Assembly: GCA_013400975.1 (NCBI GenBank)
Contig: WBMZ01003275.1
Span: 1-64,000 of the forward strand
DNA: 64,000 bases
Source: Atrichornis clamosus
Taxonomy: Eukaryota > Chordata > Aves > Passeriformes > Menuridae
Reading direction: 5' to 3'
This document shows positions 1-12,212 of the stretch, piece after piece. Position 1 is the first letter of the stretch. Every line of letters begins with the position of its first letter. A program made the translations under genes and the position numbers. The notes under the pieces are model-generated. The model saw only the letters and a program-made list of their open reading frames with translations, was not told the DNA's origin and did no database searches.

Positions 1-424
1 CCCTCCCCTCCTCTCCTCTTTTCCTAATACCTGAATGTAGCAGTACGTGTGTTTAACTTTTTTTTTTTTTTCAGAGATGATATTTCATTAAAGCATATTG
101 ATTCTTTTCCACGATTGCTGACAAAAATAGTTATTAGTTAGGGAAGCTTTTAGACAATACTGCCTGTTTTAGAATAAAATGTCAGTGTCATTCCACACAC
201 CATGCATAAACAGAATTAACATTTTAGCATGAAAAGCACAACAAAGTAGATGCCAAGGTCTTCCTGGCATCAGCTGGTACAGAAGTCATGTTCAATTCTC
301 ATCTAATGTCCTGCTTATTTTACCATTAATGACCACAAAGTAGTGATTCTGTGGTTTAGATTGGGGATTTTTTGATGGTGGTGGATTTTTATGTCTAGAT
401 TAACTGTATCCCATAAACCATAAG
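1..424. other. Unique noncoding DNA at window start
   Basis: The first 22 bases are almost pure pyrimidine and a T-run lies near base 60. The rest is ordinary AT-rich sequence. No exon, RNA gene or recognisable repeat is visible before the GGAT microsatellite. Confidence 0.5.
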
Positions 425-486
425 ATGAATGGATGAATTGATGAATGGATGGATGGATGGATGGATGGATGGGTGGATGGGTGGAT
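425..486. repeat. (GGAT)n microsatellite
   Basis: Tetranucleotide array of GGAT/GAAT/GGGT units, with about five uninterrupted GGAT units in the centre and degenerate units at both ends. It is a simple sequence repeat and probably length-polymorphic. No coding or regulatory role is implied. Confidence 0.95.
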
Positions 487-1082
487 ACACGATATGTGAA
501 TGCACAGATCTACAGAAAATTACTATTGTACAGTACAGAAATCAGAGATTCATCATCTGTGGTATAAATGCACCTGAACTGACCTAATGGAGAATGAGTG
601 GAGTTTGGCACGGCTGATCAGCTCATACAGCTTCTGTAACCATTTCCTCAAAAGTCTGGGAATTAATAGCAAATAAAAAAAAATAGGCTACTCCATAAGA
701 AACCAGCTCAAATTAGAAAGCTCTAACCAACTTCACTGTTTTGCAGGCACTCAGAGACTAGTAAGGTGCTGGTTGGACCTATCTGTATCAGTGTCCTTAG
801 CTGTTGTGGTGCCAGGAAGAAGTATCAGCTTGGGAACTGCACTCTGCAGAGGGCAGATTACTTCTGGACCTCAAATATTTCTAGTTAAAAATATGTCCCA
901 TAAACAAGAACAGACAGAAGGATGGCTGGCATACAGCCTGTGGAAAAGCAAGAAACAGTAGATTTGTGGCATCCTCTCTCAGGGGCTTTCTTCCGTGGTG
1001 GTCTTCTCAATACACCACTGCTGCAAAAAAGACATTGACTAATGGGAGTAAATTCAGCTGAGGACCACCATGGTGATTAAAG
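487..1082. other. Unique noncoding DNA
   Basis: AT-rich sequence with no recognised repeat. A 62-codon open frame starting at 773 has no family resemblance, and the length is expected by chance. Confidence 0.45.
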
Positions 1083-1390
1083 ACCGGAGCACATGACATA
1101 TGAGAGGAGAGAACTGTGTTCTGACTGCGGATCTTACTGCTGTCTTCAAACACCTAATGAGGGTGTGTAGAAAAAAAAAGAGCCAGACTAGTCTTGGAAG
1201 TCAGTGATGAAATTACAACAGTCACAGGTTACAACAGGGGAAAGTCTCAATATTTATTAGAAAGAACAACACAGAGTGAGTGCAATCAAATACTGGAATG
1301 GGTTTACCAGAGAGGCTGTGAAATCTTGCCCTGAATCACCTTCTCTAAAGCTGCTTGTACTTTGAGGAAAGATGGCCTTCAGGGATGGAG
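1083..1390 (+). mobile_element. Decayed CR1 LINE fragment (ORF2 3' region)
   Basis: The stretch follows the sense order of the CR1 ORF2 C-terminal region. First comes a degenerate 'gagca..tgacatatgag' block, then 'gatcttactgctgtcttcaa' (family: gatctcattgctgtctacaa), then a counterpart of the 'rewritten' framework ending in 'ggaatgggtttaccagagag' (family: ggaacaggctgcccagagag), and finally a 'ctgaatcaccttctct' block. It carries many substitutions and indels, has no open frame and lacks the 3' octamer tail. The insertion is old and dead. Recognition is by eye, so the boundaries are approximate. Confidence 0.6.
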
Positions 1391-3126
1391 AACAAAATGC
1401 AGAAATGTTTTAATTGTATGTAACAGATTACAGTTCCACAAAATTTTCCTGATTTGAAGGAGATCTTTATCAGCCCCATAAAACTACTGCATTTGGATTG
1501 AACATTATTGAAACTGATGAGTTTAATGGTTTTGGTTTACCAGGAATATTAGTCTAAGTGCTTTCAAAGGAGACAGCTGAGTAAATAATAATCTCCAAGT
1601 CCTCAATACAAAGCATTCATTTCCACACAGTTCAAAAATAGATGGGCATTTCTCCATATTTTCTTGAATAGGTAGATATGTGCATGCATGTGTATGTGGA
1701 GAGAGAGAAAGAGAGGGAAAAAACTAGAAAATCAGAAAGAGGAGTGGAAAATATAATCTCTACACTGTAAATCTATTTGAAAAAAAAAGTATAAAGTCGG
1801 TACTCTACCTGAAAAAACTTGAGACTGTGAACAAGAAAACTTTCTGGGGATTTATTTTTTCCCATATTCAAGATAGCATGATGATTCCATTCATATTAAT
1901 AGAATATTGTAAAAAATGCTTGATTTTATCACTACAGCATCCTCAGAATTATAACTACCACACTGATTTCTATTTTATGGGTAGTTAGGGAGGAAATAAT
2001 AATATGTCTTTATTAGAAATGAGAAAGAATATCTCCATACCTAAATCCTGCAACCAGCTGTTTCCTTTGCTCCAACTTGGACAAGTGAATTCTGTGATTT
2101 TTATTCAAACTCTCTAATTTTAAGATTCTCAGAGTATTTAGCTAGAAAGTGTTTTAACAACACTCACAAAATCTGTTGTGAGGCAGTGGCCTAGATTATG
2201 CATCTGCTTTGGCAGACAACTATGAGCTGCTGAATTCCAGCTGCAGAGGGAAAAATGTAAGTTGCCAAAAATATTAACCTGTCTTTTTGGTCCCCAAAAA
2301 AAGAAATAATTAAATTTGTTTTAGATGAATGCTTGCTTTCCTTTTCTTTCTTTACTTCTTAAGCTAATGCTCTTAAGCTGGGAGGGAAAGATAGTGTGAG
2401 AATGCCTGCAATAAAAAAGGAATAATGTTTTTTTTTTGTTCTTTCTGACTCACAGTACAAATCAGCCAAATCTGGCAACTATTGTTCTCCTATATCACAA
2501 GATTTTGGTCTAACAAGAATTTCTGTAAATTAGTGGAATTTGGCCTTAAATAAGCATCTGTTTCATTTCTAGTATGTGAGAAGTTTCACAAGCAAAAAGT
2601 GTTTTTTAGACCACGTTTTCCTGCAGATTTTTTTAGGTTTTAGTCCTCAGCTGTTTCTATATTTAGTACAACCTTTGCAACAAGAGAGCCATCTGAATTC
2701 TAAGATAACTGATATCAGTATACCTTGTTCTTTTAAGTGGTGAAATCTTCTGCCCTCCGAGTTTTCCATTTCAAAGCAGAATTAGTAGTCAGGTCCTTTA
2801 CTTCTGAAGGATTCTGCCTGATGATTAAGAGAAGCAGGATTTCACCCCGTGTCTTACAAAGGAGCTCCTACATACATTTACTGGCTGCTAGATTGCACTT
2901 CAAATGCAAAAAGTAAGTCTCGGAAGAACATGTGCATAAAATATATTTCTCTGAGAGAACATTGTCCATAACCATTCATCCTCTGCAAGACTGCAGGTCT
3001 TTTCTAGATGCTGTGACACTTTCAGTTTTAAAATAAAATAAAATATAAAGTATAAGCAATGAGTCATATCTAAGCAGGCTAACAGAAGAAAGGAATAGTG
3101 CTCATCTAGGCTTCCTCTCCTTTTCC
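1391..3126. other. Unique noncoding DNA
   Basis: AT-rich intergenic or intronic sequence. It contains a short purine run (GAGAGAGAGAAAGAGAGGG, about 1697-1716) and A/T homopolymers. A GTAAGT donor-like site near 2257 has no convincing partner acceptor. Nothing else is recognisable. Confidence 0.45.
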
Positions 3127-3196
3127 CATGGAAGGCTGGACCTGATGGTCGTTGAGGTCCCTTCCAGCTGGGGCTGTGATTCTATGATCCTGTGAC
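3127..3196 (+). mobile_element. CR1 LINE 3' tail
   Basis: Contains the avian CR1 terminus: 'ggacctgatggtcgttgagg', then 'tcccttccagct', then an ATTCTATGA-type octamer tail ('gattctatgatcctgtga'). Only about 70 bp remain, which is typical of severe 5' truncation during CR1 retrotransposition. It is noncoding. The sense strand is plus because the octamer tail is at the right-hand end. Confidence 0.8.
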
Positions 3197-6100
3197 TTTG
3201 AGTTATCCCTTAAATACTACAAGGATTCTTTCTTCACAATGAAGTCAATTGCAAAAACTTTTTGACTTCAAAAGAAACACAGCAGTGTCTGAAAGTTATA
3301 AAAATACATTTCCAGACAGAATAGAATGTAAATATAGATAATGAGTTGGAACTTCTTCAACTGCAGCTTTAGCCTTGAAAACAACTGATTCCTTCTGAAA
3401 GTCTTTGTAGTTGAACATGAAAATTCGTATAACAGTAGAGTGAGTTGACATCACACAAGGATAAGTAATGAATTACACCAAAGAAACAAAGCATCTTCTG
3501 TTTTTTTAGTTCTGGAACAGGGGGAAAAAAGAGAGACAATCATCTTTGTCTAAGTGCATTATGAATTAAAGTGGTTTTTTATATGCTTATTTCATTTTTT
3601 GTTTGCAATTTCTTCTTTTACCCATAAAATTACCCGAAGAAAAATTGACCATAATGTTTTAGGACAGTATGCAGAAGTTACTTAAAAGATAGGTTGATGC
3701 TCACAATGAATAATTTGTTTCAACATTAAGAATATAGTAACCCTGAATCCAGATAGTCCCTCATTTTCTTTTTTTCTTTCCAGTTTCATGGTTAAAAAGA
3801 AAAGTAACTGCTGAGAGGAATAGATATGAATGAATCATCTTACTTCTGCTTACAAGTGAAAGTAAATGTCATGGCATCAACCTGAATTTATCAGAAGTAG
3901 GAGCATAGAATTTAAAATGCTGGGACAATTTGCCCATCAAGTCCTATAAAGTATGTCTGGCTGAGTCCAGTAGCTGAAACATTACAAAAAGAAGAATATA
4001 GAGACAGGGAACATTCAAGCATATAATGCTTTCCTTAATACTGTCTATGCATGTTTAATTTTAATTGTCTTTTTTTGTTTGTCTGTTTTGTTTTTATTTT
4101 TTATTCTGGTGATTGGATATTGCCACTTAATATATTACAATAATCAGATGCTGAAGAAACCAGCTGCTTTCACAGGCAGTAGCCATATCAAACAATTTCT
4201 TCCTGGGTTGGGAGCCAATTCCACAATATAAAATTCCATGGAATTTTTTTTCCTGTATTATAAAGCCAGGTATATACATTTGGCTGTGTTAAGACAGTTA
4301 ATATGAAAAGACAATTCTGTATCTTCAACATTACTGAAGTCACAATACCTGTCTATGAGGAAACTGGGTTTTTATTCTCATTGCAAGAATACCACCCGAT
4401 AGTATAATTTAGCAGTAATAGTCTTCTGGTGTGTTTCTAGATCCAGTCTTGCAATAGTCTGAAGATGGTGTCTGGTTAAGATTGTTATCAAGGCTGCATA
4501 GAAGACATCAGAAAAGCTTATAAATTACAAGTATGGCTCAGGAATCCATATGATTAGTGTCCACTTCAGTAAAAATGAAAGTGTTCAAAGGCTGATTTTG
4601 ATTCCTAAGCCTTGTATATAGTAAAAGTCTGAGTTGATGCTGAAGATAATAGTATAATATTAAATAATACTAGATAAAAGACATGTCATGATAATTCTTC
4701 ATTTAATATTACATTACCAATTGTTAAGAGAAACCTCTACATATGAAAAAAACTCTTGTTTTCCCTCAGATTGTCAATGTAATTAAACTGTTTTCTCACT
4801 AATTTTCAGACAGCTCAGATATGCCTTGGGAAGAGAGAAATAAAAATTTAAAAAGAGGCGACTCTCCCAGTTTTGGAAGGTCTCTTGTTAAAGAGCAATG
4901 TACATTATTATTAGCCTTAAACAAGTGCATCTATCTCAGAGAGAGTGGTGCTGAAAATTTCAAAGCTCTTGATGAATTTGGGTCAAATGCCCACTGTGAA
5001 GATGCACATTCATGGTTCCAAAGAAGAAACTGTTCCAAACCCTCTATGGCATCATGTTCTGAGGCAGGGAGGCAGTGTTCTTATTCATTTAATTTTATTT
5101 GATTGGTATGAATTGAAACTTTGCTTAAAAATTTGAGTCTGGAAACAGGACCTCTAAACTTTACAGTTGCAGGTTATTCCTTTTAATCTTCCTTTCATAG
5201 TTTTAGCTAGGTTTGTAAGCCTACTAAATAAGTTTCATAATAGTATAGTCAAATTCCCAGGAAGTTATTAACACAGAGGGTGAGCCAAATCCAGAATTTT
5301 GCTCACGTCATTCATTAGCAACGATCTCTGAATTGCATCAAGATAACTGGAATGTTTATATCTATGATAACCCTGCTTTACCAATCAATTACTTTAACAA
5401 GTGTCTGTGATGCAGCATATATTAATTTAATTAAGAGATGACATGGATCAAACAGAACATAGTCACAGGATAGTGGTCTCTTCTTTCTACATGAACCTAA
5501 GGCATTGGTTTCATACAATGAAAAGTAAAGTCACACTAAAACATTAATTTTCAAATAGATGCTTCTCATTATGTGGTTCTTGTTATTTGACTCTAATAAA
5601 TGCTACTGCACCAATGTCTTTATGTAAATCTGAGGCTTGAGCTACATCTAGAACAATGTGATGCTTGCAAAGTAAGGAGTTAAACTTTACTATTTTGCTT
5701 ATTAAAGAAAAGAGAAAATTTTTGGCTTGAGTGAACTCCAAGTTCTCATTTTTCCAAAAAGTTAGTTTCCATTTTTCCCCTAATTTTCCTCATTGCAGAA
5801 ATTACACACTTGGGTCATTTATATCTAATAAGTTTGGTCATAGCCTCCTGTCACTGATTCTGAACTACCTGGCTCTGAAATATTTACTGATTTTTTTCTG
5901 TGTAATACACATCTTTTCCCTAATAACTCTCTTTAAAGCTCAGTGTTATTCCATTATTATTTCTACCACATTAGCTGTATTTGATTCAGATTCTCCTTTG
6001 CTGTGTCGAAATGTATAGTGAGAAGATAATTGTGTAATGTATAAAGTGTAATGAAGAATACGAGGCCAACTGAACAGTTGACAGGAGGGGTTTGGTTTTG

Positions 6101-8872
6101 TTTTGGTTTGGTTTTTTCCCACTTCCAAATCACTTCCCAGGATATGAAACTATCATGCAACTGCTGTCATAAATTTCTCATATTCCAACATAAATTTTTT
6201 TTTTTTTCTGGGTCTCATGCTGAGCCTTTTGGAACCTGGGTCTCAATATGATTAGATGTCATCTAATTTCCCACCTAAGGAATTAATTCCTCACCAATGT
6301 ACACTCATTTGTTTTATGTCAGTTCTGTCCTTCATTGTAAATCACTCTTAACTCCTTTCTTGTATTTACCCATTGAGAGAACAATTAACTCTCTTCTCAC
6401 AATCTTGATTTTAATGGCATTTATTCTTAATTTATATCTGGAAAACAAAGATCCCCGGTAAATGCTTTCAGGAATTTTGCACTTATTTAATAACAGTGCA
6501 GAGTTCTCTAGAGTGAAGATAAATCATACCTGTAAAACGTTTTAAAACACCTGCCCCAACCGAGTTTGACTCATATGGATTCTTTTGTCTCTTTTTGTTC
6601 TACTTATTTCTCTGCAGTTTCCCATGGCTTTATAATTCCCTGTGAGCCTCTCTTACCTGCCTTTATTTCTACCTTTTCTGGTCAGTCTGTACCCTGTAGC
6701 CCCTCTTCTCCACCACATTCATATAATATTCAGCCTTACGTCAAGAAGTGGTAGCAGGATATTACAATAAAACAGCTGATGTTAGTTCATGAAGAGTTAG
6801 TAACTAGGTTAACTCTCGTTTCTGTAAGAGTTAAAAAAACAATGCAACGAGTTGACTCCAAGTTTTCTTCCTGTAGTTGGAGAAGACACAGGGGAAGTTA
6901 AAGTGGGGAATCAGGACAACCAGATTAATAAATGAAGAAAGGTGACATTATGGGACCAACTTCTATGCAGAATGAGAGTTGCTACACAGATGGTGTTATT
7001 CTGCATTTGCTCAGCTCGCAGGTACACAGTAGCTCCTAATTACTCCTTGCACAAAATTCCTTCCAGGCTGTTCTCCTAGGGAGGATTTTCAAAGACACTT
7101 CCAGCGGGACTTTAATGTGTAAATCCCTTGAATGTTTTTGAAGATTCAAAATACAATATATGGCAAGAAGATTTGGAATAGAAATGTTCTAAAAAGGAGT
7201 GTTTCTAACAATGCCTTCTTTTACATATGATTATTCTTCCATACTCTAGCAGATTTGTGTAACTGCTTGATATAGCTATGTGAAATGGGTAATTTCCTTC
7301 TTTTTTTTTAAGCTTTCTTTATTCTTGTTCTTTGAAAATCATCTCATATTTTGTGGTATTATACCACTTTAAAATGAATAAATGTCCAAGACTTATTTAA
7401 TGGAACTATTATATTTTCTAACTACAAGAGGCCAAACAAATGACAAATCAATATCTAAAATACTTAAGACCTGATATGCAAAAATCAGCATGTAGCATGA
7501 AAATAACTCTAGAATAATCTTGGTAGGATTACTCTTCTGATAGAGAATATTATACACAAAAGAGGTACATTTTAGAAATAGAGACAAATTAAGACACTTC
7601 ACTACTTAAAATCTAGAGCAATAAAGAATAAATAAAATAGTTTTTCCTAATCTAACTAGAACAAAACAGCTTCTGACACAACATCAATTTTCTGTTCCTA
7701 GAGATTATCAGCCAGCTGCTGAGTTGATCTTTTATGCTTCGGGTGATGCCTAAGCAGGGAATAGAGAAATGTTGTAGTACAGTTGAGAAAATGTCATCCT
7801 ACCTTCTCTTCTGCTCCTTTGTTCCCTGTGAAATATCCTGAAGAGCAAAATTACCATGCTTTTTGGGGTACACCAACACACTTGAAAGGAAACCTACTTT
7901 TGGCTAGGTTTACTATGAGAGTGCAAAAGTAACCGCAAGGAATTGTCTCTGGTAAAATGTGGGACCAAATAAATTATGATCATCAGATTTAAACTAATCT
8001 ACATCAGTGAGATAGATATTTCTGCTCTGGATTCTCTCTGTCCAAGAATTTCCTATTACATTTTTTTTTTAATAAGCAAATTTATCCCCAAAGTATTGTC
8101 AGAAAGGCTTTGGTTATAAATTTAGTCTTTGTGTGTGTGAAGAAATGTGAAGCAAATGATGAAGGCAAAATGAAGTTAAGAATAAAGTAAGAAATGTTAT
8201 TCTCCTCCTACCTCCATTCACACAGTAGATTTAAACAACCAAAAAATTTCAGATTTAATGTCAGCTCCTTCCAGTACTTGTGTTATTCAATTAAAATGCA
8301 TTGAGTAATAATATATGCATGTCATACATATGGCATATACAATAAAAGTAGCTAAATTGGCTAATTGGAAACTTAGCTGTTACAATGACAAATGGCTCCA
8401 TCTCCTGCTTTTAATTCATATATCATTATATATCAGTAGGGACTAATTTGTAAAATGCCTCACAGGCTTTGATTGACACTAGCTGACTGGCTAGCTGTAG
8501 CTGCCTTAATGATAGACATTTGCAAGTCTCAAGGGTAAAAAGATCAGTATTATGCAACTTCTGATATAGCTCACTTGCACATGTTTGAGTCTGTGAAGAA
8601 GAATGTTACAGCCATGGAGCATAATGTGGATTGATGTTCTCTTCCCAAGTCATGTCATATGACAAAAGGATTCACTTTTGTGAGAAGTATTTAACTTCAT
8701 TGCAATTAAAGGTATTATCATCAGACACAGATTCTTCAATTAATGGGATTTGGTTTGACAATGTAATTATTGCAGTTGATTTACTATGCAAAATCTGTGA
8801 CTTGCTGAACTCATCTCATAGCGAGATTGTTAAACCAGTATTATACTGACTGTGCCAAGCTGTTCTTTTCCT
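3197..8872. other. Unique AT-rich noncoding DNA
   Basis: About 5.7 kb without an assignable gene or large repeat. Small features are a TTTGG-rich tract (6087-6117) and several T/A runs. A region near 8460-8520 contains 'tttgattgacactagctgac', which resembles a PBX/MEIS-type TGATTGAC motif, but one motif is not evidence of an enhancer. Open frames of 60-95 codons here have no family resemblance and overlap in several frames. Confidence 0.45.
6087..6117. repeat. TTTGG/TTTTG-rich simple tract
   Basis: Run of TTTGG and TTTTG units (GGGGTTTGGTTTTG...). Low-complexity G/T tract, one of several CCAA/TTGG-type tracts in the window. Confidence 0.8.
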
Positions 8873-8930
8873 CAAAACCAACCAACCAACCAAACAAAAA
8901 ACCAACCAAACCCCACAAAAAAACAAACTA
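8873..8930. repeat. CCAA/CAAA-rich simple tract
   Basis: Four ACCA/ACCAACC units followed by A-rich CAAA units. It is a low-complexity A/C tract. Open frames crossing it on either strand (rich in Pro/Thr/Asn/Gln or Phe/Val/Gly/Trp) are composition artefacts. Confidence 0.85.
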
Positions 8931-10805
8931 AAATACAAGCAAAATTATCCACAAAAACTGTGCTAAACTCAAGTCTGACCAGTGTGGGACCCAAAATTAC
9001 TGCAGTTGATGGATCCAAGTTGAAAAATCTAAGACAGGATATTTCTACCAACATACCAAGTTTCTTTACTGAAAGAAGAGAGATCCACTCCCCAGGCTGC
9101 CACACCTAAGTTCTTTGGTGTTCCATTGTAACACACGAAACTTTCACAAACAGTTGAGAGAAATGCCCTGAATATATCACACCAGATGGACACAACTAAG
9201 TCCAAATGCCAGCTTCACAATATGAGCTAAAGCACTAATACCACCACCTTTCCCCTCACATGTCATTTCATCTCCATTTTCTTTTTTTATTTTTTTCCCC
9301 CTCTCTCTTTTAGTCTTCTGTATTAAAAAGAGCTTGATTTTGCCCGCCAGAGCTTCATCTCATAGAGGTTGCTAAAGAAATAACCTGCTGCTGATGGAGG
9401 ATTTATCAGCCTCACACAGAGACTATCTAGTGAGCAAATACTTCATCCTTTTCTGGCTGACAAAAGCAACTTCTTCTGGCAGCACAGCTGTGAGCAGAAA
9501 AGGGCATCTGTCTCTGGTGGGGAGGTGAACATTGTGGTTTAGCTAAGGCAACCTCCCAGCTCTCTGTGTGTCCAAGTATGCTAATGATTTTGAGGAGCCT
9601 TCCTGTTATAGAATGTTCACATCAACTTTTTGAAGGGAGGGTTAGAATTGCATGACCTCTGTCCAGGCCACAGGACCACCTCTTCTCATAATGGGCAAAC
9701 AAATTTACACATCCTCAGACACCTTGCTGAAAATCAAATAGGGAAAGAATGCCCCAGTGCAGGCTTTGTCTCTTGCCCTGGACTATGCAAGTCCAAAGCA
9801 GGAATGTGCTGTCTTCCGATTAGCCAAAAGACCGTGCCCTGCATGGTACTTAAAAAGTTGTTATAATCTAGTCTATAATTCAAAAGTGAAGCTCAGAAAC
9901 AGAAGCTGCATTTTTCTTTTTTTTTTTTTAAACTGTTCTTTTTATCTTCCCTTTGTTTCTGTTTATCCTCTTTTGTTCTAAAGGACACAGACTGCAGCAA
10001 CAACCTCATTTTAAAATGGTCGTCCATTTTTTTTCCCTATCCCAAATGGACAGCTATTATCATCCTGAAGCTATGATATAAGGAGTCAATTTCTAAAAGC
10101 TTTAGAGCAAAAGAAGAGAGTAATAGAAAAAATGATGTTTAAAATGAGCCTTGTTTTGTTCCTTATATGTCATAAAGTTTAAGTATTTTCTCTGGTTATT
10201 TCTGTATGTTTAATAAAAGTTAAAAAGATTTTGGGCAGTGTTTATTATCATGACACTCAAATTCTGAACTTTAGTTAGCTGTTACAGTATTATAAAGCAA
10301 CAGTGTTATGGGAACAACTTTGTAAAGCCCAGCCAAGCTATTTTATCTGAATTAAAGCAGCACCACTATATTTTTCTCGGTTTTCTATTAACACCTTTCA
10401 TTGTACTGTCCAGACTCCTAAACACATTTCTAGAAAAAAAATGCCATTAAATGACTTTAATAAGATGATGGATATAAATTAACCTTATAAAATTGGTGTT
10501 TTAAGGTTTTCAAATTGCAATCCCCTCTCTGGTTTCAGAATTCTATTAATATGTCTCTTCCCTTATCTATTCCTTGTAAGATTTTAAATTAACTCCTCTC
10601 TTATAAAAATACAGTGATTTCAATCTTCCTGTCTGTATTTCTTTGTCCACCATAGGAGAAAGGTGTTAGCTTAGCTAGATGTATGGGTATTTTTTCACAC
10701 AGCAGCTTTTTATCTCTGAAACAGGTGTCTGAAAGTGAAATGGTGGTTTTAGGAAGGTTTCATTATTTGAAGGCACATTTCTAACATAAATCAAGCTCAG
10801 TTATG
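8931..10805. other. Unique noncoding DNA upstream of the provirus
   Basis: Mixed-composition sequence. The interval 9340-9870 is somewhat richer in GC than its surroundings and carries two overlapping open frames of 74-78 codons with no recognisable domain. No splice-bounded exon or repeat family can be identified. Confidence 0.4.
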
Positions 10806-10810
10806 CTCAG
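10806..10810. repeat. Target-site duplication, left copy (CTCAG)
   Basis: CTCAG lies immediately before the TGTCCTGG start of the 5' LTR and is repeated exactly at 12213-12217 after the 3' LTR. Five base pairs fits ERVL-type integration. Confidence 0.8.
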
Positions 10811-11236
10811 TGTCCTGGTTCTGGACAGGACAGGGTTACTATTTGCTGTAGCCAGGAGGGGGCATGCCCAGAACCCAGAAGTTATTCTATGCCACCTCAT
10901 GTCACTACCTGGGGCCAGGGGAAGGGACTCTCTTCCTGTGATGGTGGTTCCCATGTTGCAGGTTCCCACGTGGTGAGCTTTCCTCACGTGTGAATCATTC
11001 GCCTTTCTTGTACACCCTTTTATTAATATCGTTGCTGTCACTATTTGTTTCTTATTTCATTACTGCTTCTAGTAAATTGTTCTTAACCTGTGACCTTTAC
11101 CTTTTGTGCCTTGAATTGTCCTCTCCATCCTGCCACAGGGGGACAGGGAGGGAAAGGGGGCAGTGAGCAAACAGCATGCGGTTGGAGTGTTTCAGTGAGA
11201 ACACTAAATTGGGAACACCCGTCCTAAACAATGACA
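10811..11236 (+). repeat. 5' LTR of the ERVL-like provirus
   Basis: 426-bp LTR starting TGTCCTGGTTCTGGACAGGA and ending CCTAAACAATGACA. The opening matches the style of avian LTRs that begin TGTCCTGGTTTC. The R/U5 side has the block 'agtaaattgttctta', the counterpart of a 'taaactgttctta' block, then a G-rich stretch (gggggacagggagggaaagg). Two CACGTG E-boxes lie in U3 at 10967-10972 and 10985-10990. There is no canonical AATAAA where it would be expected. Open frames within the LTR are incidental. Confidence 0.8.
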
Positions 11237-11244
11237 GCCTTATT

Positions 11245-11262
11245 TGGCACCTAGTGTGGGGC
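11245..11262 (+). other. Decayed tRNA-Lys-type primer-binding site
   Basis: TGGCACCTAGTGTGGGGC begins 8 nt after the LTR end. It matches the tRNA-Lys(1,2) primer-binding sequence TGGCGCCCAACGTGGGGC at 14 of 18 positions. All four differences are transitions, consistent with CpG decay and general ageing. The position just after the LTR is where a retroviral PBS belongs. This fixes the element's orientation as plus. Confidence 0.7.
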
Positions 11263-11975
11263 ATGAAGGGTTGAGACAATAACAGATCTGCCCAGAGCAG
11301 GTTGGGAAAAAAAATTGATCTAAGCATTTGTTAAGTCCAGAGACAGTGGTCACAATGTTGCTTGGACTGTTCACATGGTTGTTGTACATAACCCTGTATA
11401 TATTTCCATATATGTAACATGTCCAACGCTGTGCTCTTTTTCAGAGCAGGGAGAGGGATCAGGATTGCTTTGTTGCTGTACTATGTCATATCAACTATCA
11501 AGGGCAATGAGGGTCATTTGGGATGTGTGTTCAATGTTGCTCTCCTACCCTTACCTCGGGCGATACCTTTGAGAAACCATTAATAACCATACCCAGTCTA
11601 TGCAAAGAACAGGGGAGGATGATTTTCCCCAGCTTTTCACCCCCTTTTTCTCCTTCGTACCTGTTATAGCAACTTTTGAGAATTTTGAATTTCCTTTGGA
11701 TGTTAAGGAAAGCATGCTGTTTTTGCTGTGTCTGCTAAGTCTTCTCAGTATGGTCTAGACCCTGTTTAGAGTCAGTACAGTCAACACCATGCTGAGAGTC
11801 AGAACAGAGACTTCCAGGAAGGCCACTCAGAGATCTGCCCCGAGGGTGGATGGTCATGAGTGGAACGAAATGTGGAAGAAAATGGGCCAGCTTTCAAAGA
11901 ACTATTCTGCTCCAATGCTTTGGAAGTTCAACTCAGAGCAACTGCAGAACCTTGATAAAATGTTAGAATATTTGT
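11263..11975 (+). pseudogene. Internal remnant of the ERVL-like provirus
   Basis: About 0.7 kb between the primer-binding site and the truncated 3' LTR, against the several kilobases expected for a full ERVL. It presumably holds leader and possibly gag-derived sequence. A 63-codon open frame (11789-11977) with a Trp-rich 'WNEMWKKMGQL' segment may be a gag remnant, but I do not recognise it with certainty. No protease, reverse transcriptase or integrase motif is present. It is non-coding today. Confidence 0.5.
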
Positions 11976-12212
11976 AAGGAGAATGCTGCACCTTTATTTT
12001 GCACTCCTTTATTAATATTGTCGCTGTTACTGTTTGCTTTTTATTTCATTGCTGTTTCCAGTAAATTGTTCTTATTCCAACCCATAATCTCTACCTTTTG
12101 TGCCTTCAGTTCTCTCCAGCAGCTGCAGGGGAAGGGGGAGGGAGTAACCAGTGAACAGCTCAAGGTTTCAGTGGGAACACTAAATTGGGAACACCATTCC
12201 TAAACCATGGCA
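11976..12212 (+). repeat. 3' LTR of the provirus, left part deleted
   Basis: Aligns with the last ~235 bp of the 5' LTR: 'tttattaatattgtcgctg' against 'tttattaatatcgttgctg', a shared 'agtaaattgttctta', a shared 'taccttttgtgcc', and a shared 'aacactaaattgggaacacc'. Nothing corresponding to the first ~190 bp of the LTR is present, so U3 and the polypurine tract were lost in an internal deletion. The left boundary is approximate. Confidence 0.75.

Noticed and set aside
8852..9109. 85-codon Gln/Asn/Thr/Pro-rich frame
   Set aside because: Its N-terminal half is a translated CCAA/CAAA simple repeat.
10781..11327. 76-86-codon minus-strand frames
   Set aside because: Antisense to the 5' LTR and leader of the provirus.
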